From Chytridium lagenaria (lineage: Eukaryota > Chytridiomycota > Chytridiomycetes > Chytridiales > Chytridiaceae): 64,000 bases of DNA. A model generated the notes under the pieces. That model made no database searches. It was given only the letters and a program-made list of their open reading frames with translations, and had not been told where the DNA came from. Positions 15,237 through 26,894 of this stretch are shown here, in pieces. Where the stretch lies: contig JAHLKC010000040.1 of NCBI GenBank assembly GCA_025449115.1, positions 186,001 to 250,000 on the forward strand, given 5' to 3'. A program made the position numbers and the translations under genes. Positions within the stretch are counted from its first letter, which is position 1. Each line of letters begins with the position of its first letter.

Positions 15237-18121
15237 CTATCTTCTTGTCGTGCCACTTGAAAAGGCTTGCTCACGTGGTCCACCAACCCTTTTCACGCCT
15301 TGCGCGCCATACGAGTCAACAGGGGTAGTGGTCCCTGCAACTCCAGGGGTACCCGGAACAGCAGGTGTCATGGGTTTCCCAGTCCCGGTGAGGACAAAGG
15401 AACTGATATCGGAAGACGTGTAACCCATGAGTCTGTTTCCGCGTTCCATGTTGGATGCAGAAAAGTCGAGATTCCGACTGATATTTGAGTTTAGCATTCG
15501 AGTGTGGGCGGGGGAAGGGGGAAAATAAACACGCGAAAACATACCAGAGTTTGTGATTAATCCGGTTGGAGTTGCTGGGATTCCTGAGGATCTTAGGTTG
15601 TACCTGGATTGGTTTGAGGCGGCGTTTGCGGCGTTGATGGATGAGGTTGGAGGGTTTGAGGAGGTGAGATAGTAGGAAGCAGATGTGGGACGCTGCTGTC
15701 CCCCTCCTGATGCATGTGTCGCCGGGTTAGCGCTTGTGGGACGTTGTTGCTGCTTCCACGATTCATGCTGTTGCTGTTGCTGTTGAGGCTGCTAAACAAG
15801 AGCATTAGAATTCTAGATGGAAAAAAAATGCAAAGAAGGAGGTATAAAATCACCTTTTGGCTTTTTTGAGCTTGTCCCGGGACTCCACTCATCGCTGAAG
15901 CCAACAAATCTCTCCGAATCTGCGCAGCATTTGACGCTGTCGCAGTGGACGAAACCGCCGAACCACTCCCCGCATGTTTCCTAGGTTGTGCCGGCAAATC
16001 CCCATCCACCAACTTCCCACTCGCCTCATAATCCATGGGATCATAGTCGGACACCCTCCCCGTTTCCAACAAACTCTGATAATACCCTCCAGCCGGTGTC
16101 GCATACATGTTGGCGGACGTGGCAGGCCGTTGTTGTTGGTAATCCACACGAGGATCCAAATTCAAGTTCTGGACGACCAGATCGTCGACATCGTCGGACG
16201 CGTCAGCCATTTCCGCGTCGGAGGAGAGATGGTCGTAGCTTTTCTTGATGGGGGTTTGAGAGCGTGGGGTTGTGGTGCGGGAAATGGGTTTGGGTGGGGA
16301 GGAAGGGGTGGAACTGGATGAAGTGTAGATGTCGTGGACGTCTGTGAGGGGGAAGCGACGGGAGGTGGGGAAGGTTGGGGCTTTGAGCATGGCGATGTTT
16401 GGGGGGAGTTTGGCGAGGGGTTGCATTTTCCAGAGTTTTGCCTGCATGCTGATGACATGAAAAAGCCAGTTAGTGTTTGTGTTAAATTGTACATATATAT
16501 CTTTTTTTTTTTTGAAGTTTAGGGTGTTGATGTAGGTACCTCTGGAGATAGTTTTGCTGGGGTCCGACGACACTTCCTGGACGGAGAACACGGAGAAGAC
16601 CGATGACCTCGGCGGCGGTGAATTTGTAGTGTTTCATGAGGTATGCGCCGATTAGGGTGCCAGTCCTCCCAAGCCCCGCCTTGCAATGAACTGCAATAAC
16701 ACCTATTCCACGCAAACAATAAAAATGGAACTAAGCATCGCACTTACAGTACAAAACATGAAATAATAAACGAAGATTAATAATACCCACCAGGCTTGGT
16801 CTCACACAACTCCAAAAACCTCTTTAAAATCCCATCAGGCGGGGTACTCCCATCCGGAAAATACAACTCCACATGATCCACTCCACCATCCAAAAATCGT
16901 TTCCGATCATAAATCTTATTATTCAACCTCACGACCGTCGAAGTCCCCCTCTCCTTCAAATGATTGATCAAATCATCAATCCTGTAAGCAGGATTAAACT
17001 GTTTCTTTCCATTCACAAACACCGGTCCCGAAATCTGCGTCTGCGTCGTCGTCGACGGTGTCACCACATTCCTCGACATGACCCCACTGGCCGTTGAAAA
17101 GGTCGTGGCCACCGTCCCACTTTTCCTGTTGGACGCGTTGGTGGTCTGAGTGGTGTAGGCAGGAGAATGCATGGACTGTCCGTATGAGGTTGCGGGAGCT
17201 CCAGGGGGGTCGTCTTTGGGACTTGCCATGGCGATGAATTTATCAGTGATCCAATTGAAGTCACCGTTTTCGACACGTTCGTAGAATTCGTATTCGTCGG
17301 GATCAATGTTTTCGAGGTCGAGGAGACCGAGTTGGAGGGCTTTGTAGACGCCACGAAGACAGTCGAGAATCGTGATGTGGTAGGTGGCGGCACCATAGCC
17401 GGCATCGCGGTAGGGGAGGAAGGGTTGGGAGATGCCGACGAGAGGTTGGTAGGCTTCGTCGGGGGTCTTTTTTTGGACAATCATCTGAAAAAGTGGTGTG
17501 AGCTTTTGAAATGGATGGAAAAGGGAGGCTTACCATGTAGGCGCACATGAGGAAGGCGGCATTGGCGCGTTTGTCACTGTCCATGGATGAGTATAGACAT
17601 ATTCTCTTGCTTGCGAGAGAGGGTTCTGCGTGGAAAATAGAGGATGATGAGGGAAGCTCTTTGAGATAGTAGTCTATGCTAATTCCAGCAAATGCTCCTT
17701 TGGTTGTCGACAGTTTTTTTGGTCCCTGCGAATCATCTACCCCAACTTTTCATACACCGGATGCCCACACGAACTGACGCGCCTCATGCCATCCACCAAA
17801 AACACAAGGACTCACTTTAAACTTTTCCTGCATGATCTCACAAAAACGAATGACATGCGCCAGATTATTCGGTCCAAAGTCTGAGTAAAGTTGATGTAAC
17901 CAACGCATTGTCGATCGTAAAGAAATGCACGTTCGGTACTGATGTGGGGTCTGCGAGAGAGACGTGAAGTAGAGCTTGTCTTTTTTGAATGGTGGTTTGT
18001 CAAAAAAAAGGTTGTTTTGGGGTCAAGTCGACTTACTTCTGATGAACTCGCGGGCGTTGCCCAGGACGTCTGCGGCTGTGGAGCTCACCGAGTGGTTGAA
18101 GAGGGTGGTGGAGAAGGGCAT
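15237..18121 (-). CDS. CDC14: Cdc14-type dual-specificity phosphatase
   Basis: Reverses Cdk phosphorylation at mitotic exit and in cytokinesis. Seen: ATG at 18121 gives [31 protein letters not shown], then [20 protein letters not shown] and [20 protein letters not shown] build the N-terminal pseudo-phosphatase half. [20 protein letters not shown] and [15 protein letters not shown] lead to the active site [20 protein letters not shown] and [16 protein letters not shown]. The C-terminal 330 residues are low-complexity, Ser/Pro/Gln-rich, ending SSGTTRR at 15237. An insert of about 75 Ser/Thr-rich residues lies between the two halves. Two missing-T breaks sit 12 bp apart near 17885-17899 in the N-terminal half. 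Introns lie near 16500, 16700-16790, 17490 and 18000. Confidence 0.92.
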
Positions 18122-18984
18122 GATGGATAGTGTGATGGGGACGGTGGCGGGTGAGATGAATCTGTAGAGAATATAAGGTTGGAGCTTTGGTGAGAAAAGG
18201 GCCTGTAGTTATGGTTGTCCATTGTTTCCTAGGGATCAATACCTTTATTCCGAGGAATGTTAACGCACCAATAAATTCAATCAACGAAAGCTAGAGCAGA
18301 CTTTTCAAGTGATCGGTTCTTTGATAGAGGGAAGATAAGTGATGAGGGTTTATATCAACAAGCACCCGCAACCAACGTCTGATCAACGCTAGATACGGAG
18401 TAAGGGAGGGTATGAAGATTCTGCCTGTGTTTGCCTCTAGTTCCTCTGATGCCCTTTGACGTCCTCAACAATGAATTTTCTATAATGGCCCTGTCAAGCC
18501 TATAATTGAGAATGGTAATCCCCCCCAATTTCTTCAGCACTTGGGTTCTGGAATGGCGCGTGAAAAGAAAGGCAGGAAGTTGAGGTATTTGGATAGAGCC
18601 GTTTTCTGTGGGACATGAGTCCTTGAGGCTTCGGATATGCGGGAGCTTGGACAGAGCACTCGTTGGGGTTTGCACGTAGCAATACCTTTTTAATAAATGC
18701 CAACATCCATGCAATCGCCATCGCACCCTTTCGACCTCAAATGACCATCCATCCATCCATCCTCATCAACTCCCACGGTGTACCCGTCCATCATTGACAT
18801 AACTCAAAAACGAGCTTATACTTCCTTGTCAGCATCTATCCTTTGAATTGACGTCACGCGGGTGTTTTTGCAATATTCCGAAACACATCGATCCCCCCAA
18901 AAAACTCTATCATTGGAAAAATCTCATACACCTCGAACTTCACCTCACCCCCCAGAACACCACCCACCTCACATCTTCAACGCA
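18122..18984. other. Divergent intergenic region CDC14-ACBP
   Basis: Promoter region of both flanking genes. A 133-codon minus-strand frame from ATG 18756 to 18355 is open but shows no motif I recognise. It could be a short gene, a leader exon or chance. The 80 bp before the ACBP start are pyrimidine- and CACC-rich, like a core promoter. Confidence 0.4.
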
Positions 18985-19992
18985 ATGGCTGACCCTTCAT
19001 CCACCGGAAACGTAAGCATTCATTCTGCTCTGTTTCATTGTACACCTTTCCTTTGAGGGATGCTCTTCACGTATACCCTGTGTCTTGTGTGTTGTTTCTG
19101 TTGCTGGTGGAGGGCATTTTGCTTTTGCAAGCATGCATGGGTGAACAGAGTTGAAAGTGTAGCGTCGATACCGACATTCCTCGCATCCCACTTGATCCCT
19201 TCACAGTTAACGTTGAGCGCGAAGCTATCACTCTGCACTCACCCATCTGCATGGCGCTGGAGAAGAAAGGGAGGGAGGCACTTTATGGCCCTCAGCCAAA
19301 GCGTCCATTATGTAGACGGGGTTTAAATTTCAATGAAGGCGGAGTGTCATGCTTGAGCAAACTATCACACCTCTTTCATAAACAATGCCTTATGCATATC
19401 CGTAGTAGGGGAGTGGAGGGATATGCCGGAGGGTATCCTGGGTCACGAGACATGAGAGGGCTTACATTTAATTTTTATATCTTTCTTTCTTCTACTAGGC
19501 TGCTTTCGTTCAGGCCGCTGCTGACGTCAAGGCTCTTACCTACAAGCCCACCAACGAGGAGCTTCTTGAGCTTTACGCCCTCTTCAAGCAGGGTATCGTT
19601 GGCGACAACGCCACCGGTGAGTTATCTATTTTGGTTGTTTGGGTTATGGGGCATTGTTGGTGGCGAGCGCAAGAGCATATTTGTTCTTGCAGTTAAATAT
19701 TTATGGATGGTGTATGCTAATGTCTTAAAAATTAATAGAGAAGCCCGGATTCTTTGACCTCCAAGGCAAGGCCAAGTGGGACGCCTGGACCAAGCTCAAG
19801 GGTAAGAGTTGTTTTAATACGTTCAGCTATAAACATCCTTGCATGCTCTCTTTTGAGGCGTTTGATAGTTTTTGTTTCTGATTTCAAGGAATGAATAACT
19901 AATTTATATATTTTTTTTACAAAACAGGAACTTCCAAGGAGGATGCTCAGAGCAAGTACATTGAGCTCGTCAAGAAGCTCCAGAGCAAGTAA
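18985..19992 (+). CDS. ACB1: Acyl-CoA-binding protein
   Basis: Small cytosolic carrier of long-chain acyl-CoA esters. Four exons join cleanly: 18985-19011, 19499-19616, 19739-19801 and 19928-19992. The protein of about 90 residues begins [20 protein letters not shown]. It carries the family core [60 protein letters not shown] and VKKLQSK. Acyl-CoA contacts (Tyr in LTYKP, Lys in LFKQ, Tyr in SKYIEL) are present. Every intron is GT-AG and no frame repair is needed. The first intron, 487 nt, is much longer than the others and sits after nine codons, a position often used for intron-mediated expression. Codons are strongly biased to C-ending forms, suggesting high expression. Confidence 0.95.
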
Positions 19993-20212
19993 ATCTGTGA
20001 TGATTTGAGGGGATTTCACATTGAGTTTCTCATACCTTTACGTGTTTATTTTTATGTTTTGAATCTCTTTCACCTGCGTCTTGTTTCTTTCTTTTTTTTT
20101 GTAAAGTCCAAAATGAAGCATGATAACAAAGTGTTTATTGCATTTGGTCACAGATGAATTAATTATTACTATGCAAAGAATGAAAGCAGGAAATTCAGGA
20201 TTTTTGATGGAA

Positions 20213-20256
20213 TGTATTCACGTTCCTAATTATCTGTATTCACGTTCCTAATTATC
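20213..20256. repeat. Perfect 22-bp tandem duplication
   Basis: Two adjacent identical 22-bp units, each starting TGTATTCACGTTCC and ending AATTATC. Seen directly in the sequence. It looks like a replication-slippage duplication or an assembly artefact. Confidence 0.9.
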
Positions 20257-20605
20257 AAAGAACGTCAGAAGTTCAGAACGTGTTGAATTATTTAATTAAA
20301 AATAAATTATTTAATAAAATATTAATTTTAAAAATTACTTTTTTGTTTTTTGGGTTTCAAATGCATTGATTTGATTTGATGACTCTTCTTTATTACTTTT
20401 TTAATACATAAAATAAGATTAATAAGGCAAAACGGCCTGTATGACAACAGCGGCCTGTATCACACTGAAGCGTTTTTTTGTTGTCACTTTGTGTCTTGGC
20501 TAAAACAAATAATAATATTATTATCGTCAATTATACTTTTGAGTGAAGAAGGAATATAGTTTTGCTATTCTCACTTCACCCGTCGTCTATTCCCCTCCAT
20601 CAATT

Positions 20606-20639
20606 ACACCACCACCACCACCACCACCATCACCATCAT
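20606..20639. repeat. ACC/CAT trinucleotide microsatellite
   Basis: About eight consecutive ACC units then CATCACCATCAT, in the leader region of the secreted proline-rich protein gene. Confidence 0.85.
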
Positions 20640-20789
20640 ACACCACCGCCGTCATCACTCAACTCACTCTTGGTCTACTTACTTAGCTAATTACTATATC
20701 GTATCGTATACCTGGGATCAACTACCCACACCTGCCTACTCTACTCATCAACCAACAAAACATACATACATATTACATACATACATACA

Positions 20790-21963
20790 ATGAGGCTGAT
20801 CAACATCCTGGCACTGGCATCCGCAATCTTCTCTGTCGTTGCTGCTCAGGGCGTCAATGGCCCTCCAGCAGGATACTGGCCAGAGGATACCTCTCCCGCA
20901 ACCGCTGCGCCCTTTACCACAACCAAGGACCCACAATCCTCCTCTCCAACCCTAAACCCCATCATGGCCCCTCCCATCGGCGTCACAGAAACAACTACCG
21001 CCAAGGCTGGCGCCGCTGTTCCGACACACAACCGTCGCTGCTGCACCGCTAATCCTGCTGCTCCTGCTCCTGCTCCCGCTCCCGCTGCAACAGTCGAAGC
21101 TCCTGCTTGCTCCCGCTTGCAACAGTGAAGCTCCCGCACCAGCGGCACGTCTCCGGCTGCCGCACCCCCCGCAGCTCCAGCCGCAGACCAGCAACCCCAT
21201 CCACCCCTCAACAGAGTGCCCCCGCCGTCGTCACCACCCTCCACCCCATTCCAGGTCCTCCCTCTCCCCCAACCAGAACCTGCCCCTCAAGCTCCCCCCA
21301 GAACCTGCACCCAACGCTCCCTCCGCTCCAGCCCCTCAACCTCCCGCTCCAGGTCCCGCACCTCAGGCTCCCCGCACCCGCACCAAGCGTCTATGTCCCT
21401 GCAAACGCCCTCCACCATCCTCACCTGCCCCCTCCCCCTCCTCAGGCAGCAGCCCCGCTAACGCACCCGTCAACACCCAACCGTTGTTTTCTCCACCGCC
21501 GCACCAGCAGGTAACCCCGCCCCACCCCAACCTCAACAAAAGCCCCCAACCGCTCCCTCAGGTGAGGCCAGCTACCCTACTCGCTACAAGTGCAGAATCA
21601 AGAAAAAACCCAACCAAGTCATGGAACCCTACCTCGCCGTCCCTACCCCATCCCCTATCCCCGTAGCGGCTCCCTCCTCATCCCCTATCCCTGTGGCTGC
21701 TCCCTCCCCAGCAGCAGCACCACCCGTATCAAACCCTGGATCCGCTCCTGCTCAAGTCAACGTCCCCGTGGAAGCTCCCTCTGGTATCCCCCTTGAAGCA
21801 ACCCGCAGCAGACCCAGCAGTCGTCATCCCCGATCTCTCTGAAATTAACATCCCGTCCCCCGCAGACTGGTGACGAGGTTGAGGAGTTGGCGAAACCCGC
21901 CGGCGTGGCGGCGTCACCTACAAAGACCGTCGGCAACTTTGTCTACATCCCTACGTACAATTG
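20790..21963 (+). CDS. Secreted Pro/Ala/Ser-rich low-complexity protein
   Basis: Unrecognised. ATG at 20790 opens with a textbook signal peptide, MRLINILALASAIFSVVAAQ, with probable cleavage after AAQ or nearby. The body is about 350 residues of PAP, APAP, PVAAPS and SSPIPVAAPS repeats, with a basic CRIKKKPNQVMEPYLAV segment near 21590-21640. The end is probably EELAKPAGVAASPTKTVGNF, stopping at 21963. The open frame breaks at 21128 and again between about 21440 and 21850. The same proline-rich composition continues in the shifted frame each time, so I infer indels and not separate genes. An exported or cell-wall protein with a stalk-like, O-glycosylated domain is the likeliest role. No catalytic domain is visible. 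Confidence 0.55.
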
Positions 21964-22933
21964 ATCCTTGCTTTTGTTTTCTTTTCATTTGCAGTTCCCT
22001 ACCTTTACCCCCGTTTTCGTATTTCTTTTCTTTTTTAAGAAGCCACCTTTTTCTTTCTTTCTTTTTTTTTTTGGTTGTCATTAAACTTCCCCTCTTTTCA
22101 AGTTGCTGTAGCCAACTCCTCCCCTCCTTCCCCTCCCACATTCATAGTTTTCGCGTGGCTGGCTCTCACGTTTTAAAACACAAACTGCATATTTTTTCAT
22201 TAAAAAGTCTCCATCACCTTTTCTCACACAGGTATCTTTTACCCCTGCTCCCAACCTTTTTTTTTCTGTCTCTATACACGCTCCTTTGACACCCCACCTT
22301 CTGTCTATTCATGTTCCTCTTTTTTCTGGGAGATATGTTCCATGTTTTTCTTTGTCGTTCTTTTTTTTGTCTCGGTTCGTTTTTCTGTTGTTTTTTTCTA
22401 AAACGTTTTCGGTTTATATGCATTTGGTTTTTTTTTTTGGGGAGGATGTATGTTTTTGTTATCCCTTGAATAAGAGAATAAAAGAAGAATCAAAAGGAAA
22501 AAAAAAGCATTTGCTTCATCAAAGTATACTCAAACCTGTGACAAATAAACAAAGTTCATATCCATAGTGATTTTGGTTACGACTCAATATTGAGGATAAA
22601 TGTAACGCATTAAAGTATTCTTCCATCCAAACATGTAACACTGTCGTAGTTTGGAGAAAAACTGAAAGCAAGGTCGCAAAAAGTCATCTTGATACCAATA
22701 GTTTACCAAAGAAAAAAATTATATCTCTTTGGAACTTGAGAGGAAAGTAACTTTTTTCCTTAATTATAGTAGCATCCTAAACTGTTTTTTTCGTCCCCTG
22801 TGTAAATAAAAAGTTCAACAACCATTCACCTGCCATCTTGCATTTCTGAAGAATTTATATAACCTGTATATATGCCGTCGACTCGATAGTAACATCCCCC
22901 AGACAACCGTTTATACATCTGCAAGATGCGTTC
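21964..22933. other. T-rich intergenic region
   Basis: The plus strand is markedly pyrimidine-rich from about 21970 to 22440, with many runs of 8-12 T. It is then AT-rich with no supported frame. It probably holds the 3' UTR of the proline-rich gene. Confidence 0.5.
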
Positions 22934-23386
22934 CTATTTATATGATAATGATTCGGCGCGGGCTCGCGACATCCAGACCTTTTTAGCCTTGTCATGTCCT
23001 TACCGAAAACATCAATCAAGCCAAAAGGGGAATAGAAATCAAAGAAGAAAAGCAATTACCGAGGAGTGGTCTCTCCCGCCCTCTATGTCGCCCTTGATAA
23101 CAAGACTCCCTCACATCATCGGGTTCGAATGTGCTCGAAGTGATTTTTTAATTATTGACGGTCATGGGAAAAATAATAAATATGGCAAATGTATAACGGT
23201 CTTGTATCAATGGGATCTGCTCTCGTCGGCATCATGACATTGTTAGGCTCGTCGCTGTCCTCGAATCGTCCCATTTCGAAAAGTCAAATAGTCAGTTTCA
23301 ATAAGACAAAATAAGAAATGGAAGATGAAGAGTAGAATTACTCACCGTGGAGTGCACTCCCGCCTTTTAAGGAATTCAAAGACCAT
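22934..23386 (-). CDS. Unrecognised small gene (candidate)
   Basis: Weakly supported candidate. ATG at 23386 reads MVFEFLK, then GGSALHG after removing one A in a run of four, followed by a clean GTGAGT donor at about 23344. Downstream on the same strand are the protein-like stretches FEDSDEPNNVMMPTRADPID (about 23220-23280), SLVIKGDIEGGRDHSS (about 23060-23110) and KAKKVWMSRARAESLSYK, stopping at 22934. A GTAATT donor follows the second block. The pieces are in different frames, so intron and indel placement is uncertain. I cannot assign a family or function. Confidence 0.3.
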
Positions 23387-23669
23387 ATAATAAGGCTTTT
23401 TAAGTTTTTCAAAGGGTATTTATTATGCGAAAGAGCGCAAACAAATTCTTTTGATATTCAACATATATACATACATACTAGGTCTAAGAAAACAACAGCA
23501 TCAGACAGCACGCAAGCAGTACATCCAGAATGCCAAACACTAAACCAATCTCGAAGGAAACACGACCTTGGGTACAAAAACCTATATGAGTTTTGGTGTC
23601 ATGATTTTTTTCAAAAAAAAAAAAACCAACTCCGAAACCTCCACTTCCCATATACCCTTTGAAAAAGCC

Positions 23670-24664
23670 ATGACGGACATTGATGAAGAACTGAGACGTC
23701 GGTTTGAGAAGTTAAAGGATGGAGTGAAGGGAAATGGACAGGAATTGCCGAGGTGAGGATTTTTGCTGAGCTACCTGAAGGAAACAGTCTTCATCACCAT
23801 GCACCAGCCAGACAAAACATTGACGACCTTTCTCATCCCCATACTTCCCCCGTGTCCAACAATGTTTTCATCCATACATATCATTCGCATATTCAAAGTC
23901 TAACCATTTATCGGAACCAGCGACGCAGAACTCGTTAACCGTTTCAAAAAACTCACCGGCCACGACCCGTTGCCTTCACCCCGGCAACACCCCCTCCTCA
24001 AACTAAAGTCGACCAATACCTCACCACCATGCCTACACACACCCCTCAAGATCTCGAAATCCCCGTCCCCAACACCGCTCTCCCCCTCACACCCACCTTT
24101 GTTGACTACACCGAACTCGTCCTCACGTCCCCTTCCAAAGTCTTCATCCCTCCCCCAGCGCACTCCCCAGACACCGAAGTCGAAAGTCTCATCCAAGCCA
24201 TGTCACGGCAAGTTCAAATCGAAAAACAATACGGAAGTGGCGTGAAGGCAGAGGAAATCGTGTTGGAGGAACGTTTAAATCATTTAAAAGAGTTTACACC
24301 GGTCGTTGGATCCGTTTCACCGAAACGTTCAACACCAAAACCGGCACCGACCACCACTCGTGTGACATCGCCATTGGGGGCTCCACCCCCTGTGCCATCG
24401 TTGGAAGAGCTTCTTCAACCCAAGAAAGAAAAAACGTCTCTAGCCGCCCGCTTTAAAGGGATACTGGATGCGGCTGAAAAATTGGACGATGATGAGGATA
24501 TTGATTTGTATTGTTGTATCTGTGATAGAGGGGCGGTGGTCGTGTGTCCAGGTTGTGAGGATGATCCTTATTGTGTGGCGTGTTGGAAAGCTGGACATGT
24601 TGGTGCAGAAGATGTGGAGCTGAGGAAACATGTGGCAAAGAGGATTGTGGGTGGAAACATGTGA
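23670..24664 (+). CDS. ANCHR/ZFYVE19-like zinc protein (abscission checkpoint type)
   Basis: Family knowledge: animal ANCHR holds Vps4 at the midbody ring until chromatin clears the cleavage plane. Seen: exon 1 (23670-23752) reads MTDIDEELRRRFEKLKDG. Exon 2 from 23921 continues DAELVNRFKKLTGH, the paired D-E-L-x-x-RF-x-x-L motif of the family. A Pro/Ser-rich middle includes SLIQAMSRQVQIEKQYGSG. Near the C-terminus is a Cys/His zinc module: LYCCICDRGAVVVCPGCEDD, then PYCVACWKAGHVGAEDVELR. The stop is at 24664. A missing C at 23966-23968 shifts the frame between the motif exon and the long C-terminal frame. A start further upstream (ATG 23528) is possible. Confidence 0.7.
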
Positions 24665-24979
24665 AAATTGCGATTCTTCTTCGGCTTACGATGGTTGGCG
24701 CTTTTTTTTTAAAAAGAAATCTGTATGTGCTATTGATATTTCCTTACTAAAACTCTTTTGCACAAAAGTGGAAACAAGTGCGCATTTGAAATATTCTTTA
24801 CATTTAATTCACCATTTAGCTATCCTGACCATGTAGTATTCTTTCAGATGAAGAACATCAGAAAGGTCTAACTTCTAATATTTGAGACCACTTGAAACAG
24901 TAAAGGAGCAGTACAGCGAATAATTATAAAAAAGTTTTTATTGAGATTGAATCCACGACAAAAACAACGGCCATGTAAT
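24665..24979. other. Convergent intergenic region
   Basis: Lies between two convergent 3' ends (the zinc protein and OLA1). It is AT-rich with no frame and should hold both polyadenylation regions. Confidence 0.5.
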
Positions 24980-26894
24980 CTACTTCTTCTTGGGCGCGGT
25001 GACCTGACCAGCCTTAAAGTGAATGATATCTCCATCGTTGATAACAGTTTCACGGCTACACGAAAAAGGTAGTTTCATTAGCACTGTCAACACCAAAAAA
25101 AAGGAGACACAAAAGTAACTTACCCCTTCTGCATATACTTTCCAGCAGCCTTGACAGCATTTTCACTACCAAGCTCAATGAGATCCTCGTAACGCATAAT
25201 TTCAGCCATAATGAACCCCTAAGCCCAAAGTAAGCATACAAAGTTCAATGAAAGGAGTCGCACGCACCTTCTCAAAATCAGTGTGAATCACACCAGCAGC
25301 TTGAGGCGCCTTGGTACCCTGACGAATAGTCCAGCATCGCACTTCCATAGGTCCACAAGTGAAGACTTTAAAGAAAAAGAGCCGAATGAGCCTGTAATCA
25401 AAGAAAAACATGGGTACATACAGTAACAGAGCTTGAGCGCAGCGTAACCGGTGAGAATGATCTTGGGGAGGGCAGACGCGACGGGAACGGGGGCTTCGTA
25501 TTTAGTACCAAGCTCTTTAAGAAGAGCTTCTTTCTCCTCCTGGGTCTCAAGTTCAGCAAGCCTCTGCTCAACAACACCAGAGTAAGGGATGAGGACATCA
25601 CCTAAGAGATTATAAGTAATTATCAAACGAACAAATAATGGCGCAGAGATGTTTACCAGGGTGGTGCTCATCAATCCAAGCCTTAATCTTGGGCAACCAT
25701 TTGTTCTTCTTCCGGCAAATCCTTCTCACTCAAGTTGCAAAGGTACACCACGGGCTTGGCAGTCAAAAGTTGAAGGGTGTTGATCACCCTCAATGTCTCT
25801 AGAGCTCCAGTCACCTTCCCTAACGTCCTTCTTTTGTTCAACGATGCAAGCATGGATCTTCTTGATAGACTCAAACTCTTCCTTCAGAGGGGTTTAGTAT
25901 AAAAAAAAGAAGCAACAATATGACCTTCTTTGCCTTGTCACCAGAGACACCAAGACGAGCAACATCCTTCTTCTTAAGATCGTGTTGCTTAATAATGAGT
26001 TCCTCGTCTTTAAGACGGAGCTCCTCGTGAATGATCTCCAAGTCACGGACGGGGTCAATGGTGTTCTCGACGTGGATGACATCAGCATCGTCAACGCACG
26101 GCAAAGGTGGAAGATACCTAATATCGGCGTTGTTTCAATCAGCACGAAGATCCTTTATGATCTTGCCTTTCCAGGCGTTAAAAACAAAAAAGAAAAAACC
26201 ACAACGAAGAGCAAAAAAAGGGTTGCTCTGAAAAAACTATAAATCAAAAAACCACTTTTCACACGTACCATCGACGGCACGGATATGGGAAAGGAAAGCG
26301 TTCCCGAGACCCTGTCCTTCAGCAGCACCCTTCACAAGACCAGCAATATCAAAGACGACAGGTAGGCAGGGATCTTGGTTGACGACTTGTACATGTTGAA
26401 AAGAATGTCGATACGGGGATCTGGCACCGAAACTGATTTTGTTCGTGTGGTCCAATGAAGGATAGATAAGATTCCAATATCCTTTAAGTCATATACAACG
26501 GATATTACCTCGGGCTTCTGAGGGGTCGATCGTGCAGAAAGGGAAGTTTTCAGAGGGAACGGCGGAGTTGGTCAAGGCGTTGAAGAAGGAAGACTATTTT
26601 CAGACAACAACAAATCCTATTAGCTTCACCAAAGTTTTTTACATATCGTCAGCAATTATAATTATAGCACACCTTTCCGACGTTGGGGAGACCAACAATA
26701 CCCTACAGCATACAAAGAAAGACAAGGAGCTTAGTTTAAAGGGCCTTGTAATAATACGATCTCAGCCAGCGGCATGCACGGCGATGGCATTAAATGCAAC
26801 TATATGCATGCGTATCTATACAAACCATCTTGAGATTGTTTCCCGGACGCCCAAGGAGAGGCTTCTCGACAACGGCAGTCTTCTTTGGCGGCAT
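24980..26894 (-). CDS. OLA1: Obg-like ATPase 1 (YchF/OLA1 family)
   Basis: Universal ribosome- and proteasome-associated P-loop protein that prefers ATP over GTP. Seen: [20 protein letters not shown] from ATG 26894, Walker [11 protein letters not shown] then [20 protein letters not shown] and TIDPSEAR, Walker [32 protein letters not shown]. The helical domain includes [20 protein letters not shown], and [20 protein letters not shown] precedes the TGS-type C-terminus ending [17 protein letters not shown]. The stop is at 24980. At least eight introns are present, one splitting the Walker A lysine from SSFFN. A run of CCC at 25787-25789 adds one base before VINTLQ, and a second break follows NLSEKD near 25710. 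Both are homopolymer-type. Confidence 0.92.

Larger units (their letters stand above)
19993..20789. other. Intergenic with tandem and simple repeats
   Basis: AT-rich 3' flank of ACBP. It holds a perfect 22-bp tandem duplication (20213-20256), a very AT-rich run (20280-20420) and, next to the following gene, ACC and ACAT simple repeats. No frame was supported. Confidence 0.5.

Noticed and set aside
20606..20639. CRISPR-like or satellite array
   Set aside because: A simple trinucleotide run without spacers; no array of any kind was seen in the window.
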